From the NCBI GenBank assembly GCA_030248195.1, contig JASAND010023854.1, positions 1 through 64,000 on the forward strand: DNA of 64,000 nt, read 5' to 3'. The notes under the pieces are model-generated. The model saw only the letters and a program-made list of their open reading frames with translations, did not search any database and was not told where the DNA came from. A program made the position numbers and the translations under genes. Every line of letters starts with the position of its first letter. Within the stretch, counting starts at the first letter, position 1. The stretch comes from Trissonchulus latispiculum (taxonomy: Eukaryota; Nematoda; Enoplea; Enoplida; Ironidae). This document shows positions 22,116-31,784 of the stretch, piece by piece.

Positions 22116-23761
22116 ATACAAGTAACAAAAATGCTCCGCACAAAAGAGGATAATATGTGTGTGTTGGCTGTATCGTACATATATATCCTTTAAATATCCT
22201 TTAAATATATAATAAATATAAATAGGTATATATATCCTTTAAATTCCGGTTGAAGAAGTAAAGACAAAAGTTTCATGGGCACGTGACGTTATTTGGCACA
22301 GCAAATATTGGTGGATCGTTCCATGTCAAAAATTGCTCAGCTCACTTAGGGCTTTCATTTGATACCAAATTTGACCACTTTTGAAAAATTTTATTTTTGA
22401 CCCAAAATCGCCTAAGTCCCCACCCCACCCCACCACACCACTCTACAGCCACTTTGAGCATGCAGTTCTATGACAAACGTTGCTCCGCTCGCTTAGGGCT
22501 TTCATTTGGTACGAAATTTGACCACTTTTCAAAACTTTCATTTTTGACCGAAAATCGCCTAAGTCCCCACCCCACCCCACCACAGCACTCTACAGCCACT
22601 TTGAGCATGCAGTTCTATGACAAAAGTTGACCAAATTTGACCACTTTTGAAAAATTTTATTTTCGACCACTTGACCCCCCACCCGACTGACCCTTCAAAC
22701 GGCAAAGTGGAACCAGCCCAGCAAAATAGGTACGTCGGACGGCAAAACGGATACCGGGAATGAGCTGGGCACACCAGAAAACCACTATAGACAAAGTTTT
22801 GAGAGGCCAGGTAGAGCCTACTATGGACCTCCAGGAAGCGGTTTCCGACATGACCCTCCAGACGGCAAAGTGGAACCAGCACAGCAAGATGGATGAGTCC
22901 TACGGCAAAAAGGACACCGGGAATGAGCTGGGCGCACCAGAAAACCCCTATAGACAAAGTTGTGAGAGGCCAGGTAAAGCCTACTATGGACCTCCAGGAA
23001 GCGGTTTCCGACTTGACCCTCCCGACGGCAAAGTGGAACCAGCCCAGCAAGATGGGTGGGTCTGACGGTAAAACTGACTGCGGGAATCGATTCTCCGTGC
23101 CAGAAAACCATTGTATGGAAGATTTGAGCGTTCAAAGTTAAATAGATAGCGAGAAATTTCGATTTTTCATTTTTCGAATTTTCGCCATTTTTGACGGGCC
23201 ACTGTGGTCGCTAGGGAAGTGATAGAGAAACGCAACCTGGACCGTTAGTTAGTTCAATATATGTAATTTCTGAATATAAAAAGAAATCAGCTCCAGCTCG
23301 TAACGTTCGACCTGAGCGACGACCACAAAAATGGTCACTTTTCGCTATGAGCCGATTTTGCGGCGCCACTGCGGCGCTAGTGGCGCAGCTGCGGCGCAAA
23401 AAAAGTTGTGATTCTTAAATTCTTTAGAGGGTACTACTAGACCCCATAGCCCTTTAGGTTGGCCCACCGCTGCAGATCACGCGAAAGCGGCGAACATTAT
23501 GTACAATACAACCATCAAATAGGAGAAACCGGAAAAAAAACATCGCCGCCATAACCGGTCCGGGGCGCAACTTTTTAACGGTAAGTGATACGGGGCTGAA
23601 ACTTCACAGACATACTAAACTCGATGTGCTCTACAATTTGCGCATGAAATCTGCGCAGGATCTGCGCAGGATTTTGCGCAGCTTCTGCGCAGCTTATTTT
23701 ACACTGTCTCCAGCCACTTTTCACACATATTATAGGGGTCGCTGCCGCGACCCCTATGATA
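22116..23761 (+). mobile_element. Mosaic mobile element H, copy B
   Basis: It starts ATACAAGTAACAAAAATGCT and ends with the hairpin at 23732-23757 plus GATA. Order: 5' end, about two 148-bp units (22320-22640), about two and a half 163-bp units (22680-23060), the conserved spacer with GCGC palindromes (23350-23400, 23630-23700), hairpin. Comparison with the intact G family (GATCTTTCTGTATA joined to AGAGGCTAAAGTT) shows both insertion junctions. It is shorter than copy A because the arrays are shorter. Non-coding. Confidence 0.75.
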
Positions 23762-23864
23762 CGAGGCTAAAGTTGGACTTGCGACACGGTTTTGGCCCAC
23801 CACCATCAGGGTACCCCCCCAGCCCCATGGACAGGTCCTAGAGCGAAACTAATGGGCCATTTAG

Positions 23865-24204
23865 CTGGCATTTTTTAGTGGCGGGGGGTGGGCCCCCCCC
23901 ACTTTTCGGAGCCCCCCCCCCACTTTTCGGCAAGCCCCCACCCCACTTTTCGGCAAGCCCCCACCCACTTTTTTGGGGGTCGCCCAAAAGTGTCAAAAAA
24001 TTAGGTTTTTGAGGTCAAATTTTCAAAAATTTTATCAATTCTTAACTAATTTATGGACTTATAAGCTAATTTTAAGCTTAAAAACAGCGATTTTTTGCGT
24101 TTTTACCTTAAAAATGCTAATTTTGCGCTAAAAATTCGGTATATTTTACCATTGGCTCGCCACCCTCACTTCCCCCCCACCTTCAAAACCCTAAAAAATG
24201 CCAG
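23865..24204. mobile_element. Small non-autonomous element, CTGGCATTTTTTAG TIR
   Basis: The ends CTGGCATTTTTTAG and CTAAAAAATGCCAG are perfectly inverted over 14 bp; TTTAG is duplicated at 23860-23864 and 24205-24209. The uninterrupted target CCATTTAGATTC is seen in the G copy at 29300-29315, which proves the insertion. The 340-bp body has C-runs at the left, then AT-rich sequence, with no protein. Confidence 0.9.
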
Positions 24205-24462
24205 TTTAGATTCACCATATAGGGTTCCTATTCGAATACAAAACCTCAGCCCAGCAGCTCCTATGGCAGTGGCAGACAGCATGAATGTGTATATCATCAT
24301 GAAGCGCAGCAGACGCCCTTATATACAATGTACAATGCACAATGTACACTGCAATACATAATTCGTCAAGAAAATGAAGTAAACGCTGGCCAGCAGGCGG
24401 ATCCACGAAGGATACAAGGCATTAATCATAAAGAAATAATGAAAAACGCCTGCCTGCAGTCA

Positions 24463-24651
24463 CTAAGGCCGTAGCCTTAGTCCGAACAGAATAGAGAGCC
24501 AATGGGCGCTGTGAGCGCTCTTACCCAGAGAGAACTAATCTCTGGAGCTCCTGCCTGGTTGTCCAAGAAGGACAGCCAGCTCGGCTCTATCTGTGCTGCA
24601 ACATAGCCAGAGAAGGTTTTATCAAAACCTCTCTGACTGTGCTATGCACAG
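24463..24651. other. Chain of six hairpins
   Basis: Consecutive stem-loops with short loops: CTAAGGC/GCCTTAG (24463-24480), GCGCT/AGCGC (24506-24518), CCAGAGA/TCTCTGG (24525-24545), CTGGTTGTCC/GGACAGCCAG (about 24554-24578), a 12-bp stem CAGAGA.GGTTTT/AAAACCTCTCTG (about 24609-24636) and CTGTGC/GCACAG (24637-24651). They fill nearly the whole interval and share no sequence with each other. This could be a structured RNA or a hairpin-rich mobile element; I cannot name a family. Confidence 0.55.
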
Positions 24652-24654
24652 AAA

Positions 24655-25615
24655 GAGGACTGCAGTGGCTATATACTAAAATCCTATTATATAGCTTAAG
24701 GGGGGGGGGGGCTACGAACGGTTTTGCCCAACTTCTTCAGAGAGACCTACCTTTTGGCATATGATTAGCTAACATATCAAGGTTAAATAGTCCGTAGTGG
24801 GCATTATTATATCTAACACACATCGATTCTGGCACTAAGCCAAAGTCGAAATTTTGGTGCGAAAGGTGGGTTTTTTGAAAAAGCTTTTCCGAATTCTGGT
24901 GGATTAACGGTTTGACCAATTCTGAAACTTTTTGCCACAAATGGTAGTGCTAAATATTAAAAGTATTCCGGCTTTCCAGCGTTGCTTCCTTCTTCAGCTA
25001 TAACAGCTCAAATTTTGAAATTTGACAAAAAGTTGCGATGTGACCGTGCGCCGTTTTCGATCTAATAAAATTGACAGCCCCTAGCCTACCCCAGCTTTTT
25101 ACCAAATATTAGGCTCTAATAGGGGCAAACTGTCTGTAAGTTTCGAGAGTTTTGGTTTTCTGGTTTGCGTGCTAGCAAACTTTTTGTTAAGAAATAACCC
25201 TTATTTTTAGGCCTGAAAAGCTAGCTAAGCGCAGTAAAATGGGGTCAAAAAATTTTGTCTCCGATTTTGCCGAAAAGGTCCTTATAGGGGTTATTTGGCC
25301 TGCTGGATTCGAATATAAAATCCGTTTTTCGATATGACGCTTTCTTCGTTCAGTATGCGCTTACAACTGTCTTAGATCTTTTTGGAGCGATCGCCATCCA
25401 TTCTTTGAGAAATCAATCTAGCATTTCTAAACATTGGAGCGAGGTTTAGTGACCTAGCTATCGGCACATCCTGGTACACTCACTGGCCTGTAATGCGTAA
25501 GGTTTCAGCCGATTCTGCCACAGTACTTTGGAGTAATTGACTCACATCTTCGAAATGGCACCAAATAACAGCGACAATATCGATAATGTAATCTAGCACT
25601 GCGGACGCAGGGATT
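24655..25615. other. Unassigned sequence with G-run
   Basis: Contains a 12-base G run (24700-24712) and several short frames on the minus strand (24737-24940, 25480-25615) with no recognised domain. The 25480-25707 frame continues into a repeat that also occurs at 30663, so it may be part of an old retroelement. Confidence 0.4.
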
Positions 25616-26120
25616 AACGAAATCACGTCATTTTTACATAAGTTAAGACAGATACTTGTAGTATTAATTGGAGCAAAGTTGGGCTCCGTTGATAAACCAC
25701 AGCTCATTAGAAGTTAGTTAGCCTTAGGGCTGTGACCGGGCCGTGAAGCGGGCCTGGGGCCTGGGCCGGGCCCGGGCCGGGGCCGGCCCCGATTTTATAG
25801 AGTACGGCCCGGCCCGGGCCCGGCCCGTCTACCCTGCAAAGCCCGGCCCGCTTCAAGGCCCGCGGGGCCTGCCGGGCCGACGGGGCCAACCTGTCCTGCT
25901 GGGCCAGCGGGGCTTGCGGGGCCGCCGGGGCCTTTGGGGCCGTCGGTTTCTTAAGCTGCGATTCATTTCTGCGTGTAATGTATGCACATACATGTACATT
26001 TACATACACGTAGGTATGTTATATATGCATATTAATACACAATCAATATGGGAGCTCATAGGTTTCAATACAATGTTCGTGTTTACTTCCTTAAACATTG
26101 CGGCCAAAGGCTAAAGACTT

Positions 26121-26150
26121 ATATATATATATATATATATATATATACAA
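26121..26150. repeat. (TA)n microsatellite
   Basis: About 15 TA dinucleotides inside the AT-rich centre of the GC-rich hAT element. Confidence 0.9.
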
Positions 26151-26235
26151 GCTCAATTAGGCATTGAATCGTTTTCTCACCCTGTTGAGAAATCAGCAAC
26201 CAGCCATGTATACAACAGAAGCAAAACTTGCAATA

Positions 26236-26365
26236 TGGCCTCAATGCTTACTACAGTTATCTTGTGGTCAAGCAATTTCAAAGCTTCCAGGATTTCAGCG
26301 ACCCGTTGTTGTGAGACTTGGGATAATTTTGGAAGTTCGTTCCAGGATAATTTGCGAAGTTTCAT
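26236..26365 (-). pseudogene. Possible captured exon inside the hAT element
   Basis: A minus-strand frame encodes a charged, amphipathic segment (KLSWNELPKLSQVSQQRVAE followed by ILEALKLLDHKITV). It is preceded by an AG acceptor-like site (CCGGGAAG) and followed by a donor-like GTAAGC. The composition differs sharply from the GC-rich ends of the element. I do not recognise the protein family. It could be a gene fragment captured by the transposon, a remnant of the original transposase gene, or chance. Confidence 0.3.
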
Positions 26366-27202
26366 TCCTTCCCGGTTGTTTATTTGTTTTTACATCACCT
26401 GTTTGCGTTTCTTAATTTTTGGTAATGCTGCGAAATCCAAAGGTAACATTAGGATTGTGACAGTGTGTAGATTAGTCTCTATGCATGACTGTTACTGTGG
26501 TTTTAGAAAAACCACTCAAAGTCGAGGAATTTCAATACATACAATACTTGGTTATCATCACAGCTCGGGCCGCTAACAGGCCCGGGTCGGCGGGTTCAGG
26601 CCGTGTAGCGGGCCCCGAAGTCCCGAACCCGGACCGGGTCGTGGAACCGTAAAACGGACTCCAGGCACGGACCGGGCCGTGAAAAGAGTTCCGGAAAGGG
26701 GCGGGGCCGTGAAGCATGCTCCGGGCCCGGGCCGGGCCGTGAATCGGGCCGCGGGCCCGGGCCTTGATGCGGGCCCGGGGCTTGGGGCCGGGCCCGGGCC
26801 GGGCCAGGCCCGGCCCCGGCCCGGCCCGGCCAGCTAGGTCGGCCCGGGCCCGGGCCCGGCCCGGCAAAATCCTTAACGGCACAGCCCTAGTTAGCCTCCA
26901 CCCGTATAGACCTACAACACCCAATTTTTCGCACTTTGATTGTATCGCACAGAAAAGTATACACTGATCTAAGGATTATTTTACACGATATCAAAGCGCT
27001 ATATGTAAGCACTATTTCTGGAAAATTTGGGTACCGTACCTTGCGCATAGCGATCAGGGCGAGGCAAAAAAAAGAAAAGAAACGAAAGGTTAAACTCAAG
27101 CTAACCTTCAGTGACAGTTGTTTCATAATGAATACTTGTCTAACTGGTCTTACGTAGATCCATGTATAATGATCGGCCAACAAAAAGAAAAAATGAATAT
27201 CA

Positions 27203-27708
27203 ATCTGACGAGCGAGGGACAAGGTTTTATCCAAAGTTAAGTCCTTTTCCATAAGCAACCGCTGCCTAACCCGATTGGAAGCCACTTTCTCGACGATTTG
27301 ATCCCTGAGCATTTCGTCGGTTAGAGCTCCATACTCACATTTGGCAACCAATGCTCTCAGGTCAGAATACCAATCGTCAAAGGGCTCCATAGGAAGCTGC
27401 TGTCGTCTTCGGAACTCAAAACGACAGGCCACCACGTTCTGTATCGGATCAAAGTGTTCCTCTAAGATTCGCAATGCGTCCTCCAAGGATTCCACTTCTT
27501 CCGCACCTGGCAGGCTGTAGAAAATTCTTTGGCCTTCTGCGCCCAAGCAGCTCAACAGGACAGCCACTCTACGCTCTGCCACAAATTGCTGTCGCATCCC
27601 ACCAATTGCGGTTAGATAGTTGCTGAACATTCGTCGCCAATGACGCCACGGTACAGGAAGGGATCCTGGGCAGCTGAGTAGTGCAGGTGGGGCTAACGCT
27701 TGTTCCAT
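27203..27708 (-). pseudogene. gag: Ty3/Gypsy-like Gag fragment
   Basis: The frame starts at 27708 (MEQALAPP) and runs through about 168 residues with features of Ty3-type Gag: a WRRMFSNYL region, an alternating VAVLLSCLGAEGQRIF stretch, a predicted helix ending in HFDP, then NVVACRFEFRRRQQ and PFDDWYSDLRALVAKCEYG, LRDQIVEKV and a final TLSLARQID helix. These match the capsid region of K02A2.6-type elements. After LARQID the frame runs into unrelated sequence at about 27200, so the zinc knuckle, protease and polymerase are absent. The open frame continues to 26887 by chance into the dispersed repeat. It is a 5' fragment of a retrotransposon lying just downstream of a putative LTR. Confidence 0.8.
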
Positions 27709-27880
27709 AGCTGATCCCACTCGTCGGCAAAGAAGTGTCTTAGCGACCAAACCAAAGACTGACTCTTTACTTCAGTAACCACCTGCTTTTATAGTGTCAA
27801 AACTACTGACTCGTTACGAGTTCTACACCAGAACATTTCATACGTTTCTCAAGCACCGGATACAAACACAGGTTACTACA
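27709..27880 (-). promoter_or_regulatory. Putative LTR/leader with TATA box
   Basis: On the minus strand a possible LTR begins TGTAGTAACC at 27880 and contains TATAAAAG at 27786-27793, about 80 bp before the Gag start. A short leader follows. The 3' end of the LTR and the primer-binding site cannot be fixed and no second LTR is present, so this is a truncated 5' end. Confidence 0.5.
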
Positions 27881-27939
27881 CTTCCCCTCCTCTACAAACA
27901 AGATACCGGCAAATAAACAAACATATTTTGACATTTACA

Positions 27940-28831
27940 AAAGAGGGGTCCACCAATGACAAAAAATGTTCGCCTCGCCAAGGGCTTTCATTTGATAGCA
28001 AACTTGGAAATTTATTTAAAAAACAGATTTTTGACCAGTCCGGACCCTGGTCAGGGCGCCACAGGCCGCTGGGTCCACTTTGGAGGGGTCCTCCAATGAC
28101 AAAAAATGTTCGCCTCACCAAGGGCTTTCATCTGATACCAAACTTGGCCACTTTTGGAAAAATCGATTTTTGGCCATTTTGGACCGGTCCGGACCCTGGT
28201 CAGGGCGCCACAGGCCGCTGGATCCACTTTGGAGGGGTCCTCCAATGACAAAAAATGTTCGCCTCACCAAGGGCTTTCATTTGATACCAAGCTTAGCCAC
28301 TTTTGGAAAAATCGATTTTTGGGCATTTTGGACCGGTCCGGAGCCTGGTCAGAGCTCCACAGGCCGCTGGATCCACTTTGGAGGGGTCCTCCAATGACAA
28401 AAAATGTTCGCCTCACCAAGGGCTTTCATTTGATACCAGACTTGGCCACTTTTGGAAAAATCGATTTTTGGCCATTTTGGACCGGTCCGGACCCTGGTCA
28501 GCTGGGCTTATTCTAGGGATTTTTTCTTGGGGGGGGGGGGGGGCTTCTTGGGGGGGCCCCCCCCCCAACGGCCCGCGGGCCAAGGAATTGGGGGGGGGGG
28601 GGGCGAAAATTTTTCGAAAAATATGCTAAAAATAGCGCTATTTTTCTGGCATATACTATAAAAGTTGATTTTCATAGCAAAAATAAGCAGATTTAGTGTT
28701 GAAAAGGGCAAAAATTGAGTAAAAATCTCCGGCGAAGCCGGAAAATTTTTGAAAATTTGGCCTTCTGAGCGATTTTTTCAGGGCAAAAGTTGGTACCAAA
28801 AGGGGCACCCACTTTTTTTTGGGGGCGGCGC

Positions 28832-28869
<38 letters not shown>

Positions 28870-29400
28870 GATTTTTGGGGGGGGAAGGGTGTTTATGGGG
28901 CCCCCCCCCCCACCCCCCCCCCACTAGAATAAGCCCAGGTCAGGGCGCCACAGGCCGCTGGGTCCACTTTGGAGGGGTCCTCCAATGACAAAAAATATTC
29001 GCCTCACCAAGGGCTTTCATTTGATACCAAACTTGGTCACTTTTGGAAAAATCGATTTTTGGCCATTTTGGACCCGGTCCCCGGTCCGGACCCCTGGCCA
29101 GGGCGCCACAGGGGTCCGGGCGAAACCTACTATAGCCTATGCGGTAGTGCTCCCGCACCCCACCCCAAACCCCAAATAAGAGAGACCTGCTCACTGTAGA
29201 TATTTCTGTAGAAGAGGTTAAAGTTGGAGTTGCGACACGGTAGGGCCCACAACCATCAGGGTGCCCCCCAGCCACATGGATAGGTCCTAGAGCGAAACTA
29301 ATGGGCCATTTAGATTCACCATATAGGGGTTCCTATTCGAATACGAAACCTCAGCCCAGCAGCTCTTATGTATAGGGCTGCCTACTCCGTAGGCACAGAC
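27940..29400 (+). mobile_element. Family-G repeat, copy 2, with ~149-bp array
   Basis: Units of ~149 bp (27950-28500, resuming 28939-29090) each contain CAGGGCGCCACAGGCCGCTG, GTCCACTTTGGAGGGGTCCT, GGGCTTTCATTTGATACCAA, and a CGATTTTTGGCCATTTTGGA block before CCGGTCCGGACC. The array leads into the G tail (29090-29400) with GAGTTGCGACACGG, ACTAATGGGCCATTTAG and GATTCACCATATAGG. A 437-bp element has inserted between units 4 and 5. Open frames across the array are repeat artefacts. Confidence 0.8.
28502..28938. mobile_element. Non-autonomous element, CTGGGCTTATTCTAG TIR, copy 1
   Basis: Ends CTGGGCTTATTCTAG / CTAGAATAAGCCCAG are inverted over 15 bp; GTCAG is duplicated at 28497-28501 and 28939-28943, and the empty site is present in every other unit of the array. 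The interior has long G and C runs and a CCGGCGAAGCCGG hairpin (28731-28743) flanked by A/T. It matches the copy at 31808-32187. Confidence 0.9.
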
Positions 29401-30158
29401 CCCCCCTTTTACACACTTAACTTTTGACCCCTGGCCAGGGCGCCACAAACCACCGAGCAGCACCATCTCACTTCCCGGAGCCCTTCACCCTTGGGCCATG
29501 CCACATGAGCCATATGAGAGCCCGGCTTCGCTCGCTCCGTTCTATTTCGTGGCTAGAATATTTTCGGACTTAGTTTTTTTTCGGGGGTCACTTGGGGGGT
29601 CCCCACCGGGGGGGGGCCATCTGGGGGTATCCGGGAACCGCGGAAAGTAATTTCCCCGGAACTGAGAAACTTTTTGTACAAAAAAACCTAAAATAGTACG
29701 GCTCTGAAGGGTCCTCCGACCTGCACCCCTAGGGGGAAAAAAATGGAGAGAAACGCCACCTGCGCGGGGGGCCAATTTCCATATCTCAAGATCTACCCGG
29801 CCGATCCGGCTGAAATTTTCACAGCATGTACCCCTGCCCACAGGCTCTTCACATACCAAGTTTGAGCCCGATCGGTCCACTCCTCCGCTGGCCACAGGCC
29901 AAACAATGTCCAGATTATACACATTGCGTCAAATTTCATAAGAAGAAGAGTGTCATGGAATACTACATATCCTAAAGATGAGTGCTCATAGCCCCATGCG
30001 TCTCATCGCCCAGCCTCACCAGGTGCGCACCTGGCATGGGGAAACTGGGCGGATATGTACAGTTCCATGTGTGACGTGGGTGTGAGTTTACACATACGTA
30101 TTAAATATATAAAAATTTTTTAAAATATTGAGTTTTTAAAATATAAAGTTTTTGGGGT
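29401..30158. other. Unassigned, repeat-like; no supported gene
   Basis: 29510-29945 includes a minus-strand frame with no recognised domain; its DNA has motifs (GTACCCCTGCCCACAGG, AAGTTTGAGCCCGATCGG, CATATCTCAAGATCTACC) similar to a stretch at 39850-39990, suggesting a dispersed repeat. 30070-30160 is AT-rich. Confidence 0.45.
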
Positions 30159-30660
30159 TTAAGTTGTATATATCCAACGATTAACGAAAGTTGTAGGTAA
30201 ACTATCATTTTTAGAATTGAAAATTTTTATTTCTTTGTTAAGTTTAGTAACTGAATATCCTCTATGGATTAACTTTTTAATTAATTTAATAACTGAATTT
30301 TTCCAAAATTCTTCGTTTTCGGATAATTTCCATAAGCGTTCTAGTTCATTCCTGAAAATAATATATGCACGTACAGTAGAAAAATTACTATGAGTATGAG
30401 GAAATTTTATTGTTTTAAAATTAAATTTGTCTGTTTTATCAAAAGGTTTAAAAATAAACTTTTTATTTATAATTTCGATGTTAATATCCAAAACTTCAGC
30501 TGAAAATGGATTATCATTTTGACGGATAAGGGTTAAAGAAATTGGATATATTGCTAATATAATGCTTTCAAATTTATTTCTGTCATTGAACACAGTTAAA
30601 TCGTCCATATAACGAAAAATATTTAATAACAAGCTAGCGGATTTCCAATCTTTTAAGTAT
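30159..30660 (-). pseudogene. Reverse-transcriptase fragment with YMDD
   Basis: The minus-strand frame begins inside an RT domain: RYMDDL is the catalytic YxDD motif (two of the three metal-binding aspartates), followed by a short palm strand, the IYPISLTL / AEVLDINIEI strand pattern, KKFIFKPFDKTDKF, FPHTHSN, and a thumb-like helical region ending near 30159. This layout resembles Penelope-like or related non-LTR RTs; I cannot choose between them. The N-terminal half of the RT is missing: the sequence is cut at about 30660, where the ~280-bp dispersed repeat starts. The fragment itself is intact and AT-rich. Confidence 0.68.
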
Positions 30661-30662
30661 AA

Positions 30663-30940
30663 AAATCACGTCATTTTTACATAAGTTAAGACAGATACTT
30701 GTAGTATTAATTGGAGCAAAGTTGGGCTCCGTTGATAAACCACAGCTCATTAGAAGTTAGTTAGCCTCCACCCGTATAGACCTACAACACCCAATTTTTC
30801 GCACTTTGATTGTATCGCACAGAAAAGTATACACTGATCTAAGGATTATTTTACACGATATCAAAGCGCTATATGTAAGCACTATTTCTGGAAAATTTGG
30901 GTACCGTACCTTGCGCATAGCGATCAGGGCGAGGCAAAGT
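30663..30940. repeat. ~280-bp dispersed repeat, copy 2 (uninterrupted)
   Basis: Collinear with 25616-25724 plus 26890-27062, including the empty GTTAGCCT site of the hAT insertion. It abuts the RT fragment on one side and unrelated sequence on the other. Confidence 0.9.
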
Positions 30941-31265
30941 TTGTGTACGTGTCATGTCGAACTTTGGACCGACAACACCAACTACTGATGGCTCCACAGG
31001 ACGCTACGCTGCATGGAATTCTTTCAAACTTTAAACTATTTTACACTAAACCTAATACTATTATATGGCAAAAGACTAGCTAGCTTTTCCAACATCGAAC
31101 TTTTAGTGAAATTCGTAGCCCCCCCCCTTAATCCGGCAGCTCACACTGACAGTGGGTTCTTTCTCGCTTGCACTATTATAAGCTGTAAACAACGTTTAAT
31201 GAAATATATATACGTAAACGCCAAAATCTGCTAATTGGTAGGAAAAAAGGAATAAACTGTTTCAT

Positions 31266-31651
31266 TTAACATGCCTGGCTGTTTTCAAACGCTTGAATAG
31301 CCTTGGCGCAGTGTCCTAAGGAAGACAAAGGTTCCCAGGAGTCTTCAGATGGGCCAAAACCTTTCCACCGTATCAAATACTCCAGTTCTCCTGATGAACG
31401 CTTTCTACTGTCCAAACAACGATCAACCTGACAAAAAACACAAATATAAGTGAGGAGGTTCTCAAAAATTGTATTGTAACGTTAAGAAATTTCTTCCAAT
31501 TATATACGTATATAAATGGGTAAAACAGGTATGGGAAAATAAGGTCATATTATATAAAAGCATTTCAGATATAAACAAACAAAAAAGCTACATATATATA
31601 CGTATGTACTAATATACGTACCTCATAGATATCATCTTCGCTTGCTGTCAT
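31266..31651 (-). CDS. Chromodomain protein (two exons)
   Basis: Exon 1 (31622-31651) encodes MTASEDDIYE and ends at a GTACGT donor; exon 2 (31266-31427) starts after TTTTTTGTCAG and encodes 53 residues and a stop. Both junctions are phase 0; the joined protein is 63 residues. It is a near-minimal chromodomain: an acidic lead-in and IYEVDRCLD strand, then LEYLIRWKGFG, SEDSWEP and a C-terminal helix (CAKAIQAFEN). Y of IYE and W and F of WKGF fall where the methyl-lysine cage residues lie in HP1/Polycomb/MPP8 domains. Chromodomains bind methylated histone H3. The frame upstream of 31651 stays open to about 31768, so a longer N-terminus (for example a Met at 31696) or further upstream exons are possible. 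Retrotransposon integrases also carry chromodomains, but none of their other domains is nearby, and the intron argues for a host gene. Confidence 0.78.
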
Positions 31652-31784
31652 TTTTTGCGTCGGACTGCTGTATTTGTTCAGTCTTGTCCTTACCATATGT
31701 AGCATGTACGTAACAAATATTGTATGAACAAAGAAAAGCCTAATAAAAGCAATTAAACACATCTGCACACAAGCTAAGCATGTA

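Larger units (their letters stand above)
21840..24270. mobile_element. Family-G repeat, copy 1 (disrupted)
   Basis: Pieces at 21840-22115, 23762-23864 and 24205-24270 are collinear with the G copies at 28940-29400 and 40360-40690: GTGGATCTTTCT, GAGGCTAAAGTTGG, GCGACACGG, ACTAATGGGCCATTTAG and GATTCACCATATAGG occur in that order. The gaps are element H copy B and a 340-bp small element. This copy keeps only part of one ~149-bp unit (21885-21960) instead of an array. Confidence 0.75.
25725..26889. mobile_element. GC-rich non-autonomous hAT element (TAGGGCTGTG TIR)
   Basis: Perfect 10-bp terminal inverted repeats TAGGGCTGTG / CACAGCCCTA; the 8-bp TSD GTTAGCCT lies at 25717-25724 and 26890-26897, and the empty site is present in the copy at 30760-30772. 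Both subterminal regions (25735-25945 and 26570-26880) are dense in GGGCCGGGCC / CGGGCCGTGAA motifs, unlike the AT-rich surroundings, consistent with transposase-binding repeats. The AT-rich centre (25950-26560) contains a (TA)n tract and an exon-like reading frame. No transposase is found. Confidence 0.95.
25616..27062. repeat. ~280-bp dispersed repeat, copy 1 (split by a hAT element)
   Basis: 25616-25724 plus 26890-27062 match, in order and without a gap, the continuous segment 30663-30940 (from CACGTCATTTTTACATAAGT to GCGATCAGGGCGAGGCAAA). The two copies show that 25725-26889 is an insertion. The nature of the repeat is unclear; it may be a retroelement remnant, since it adjoins a Gag fragment here and a reverse-transcriptase fragment at the other copy. 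Confidence 0.85.

Noticed and set aside
26887..27202. Extension of the Gag frame to 287 codons
   Set aside because: Homology ends near 27200; the rest reads through the dispersed repeat that also exists at 30770-30940 without Gag.
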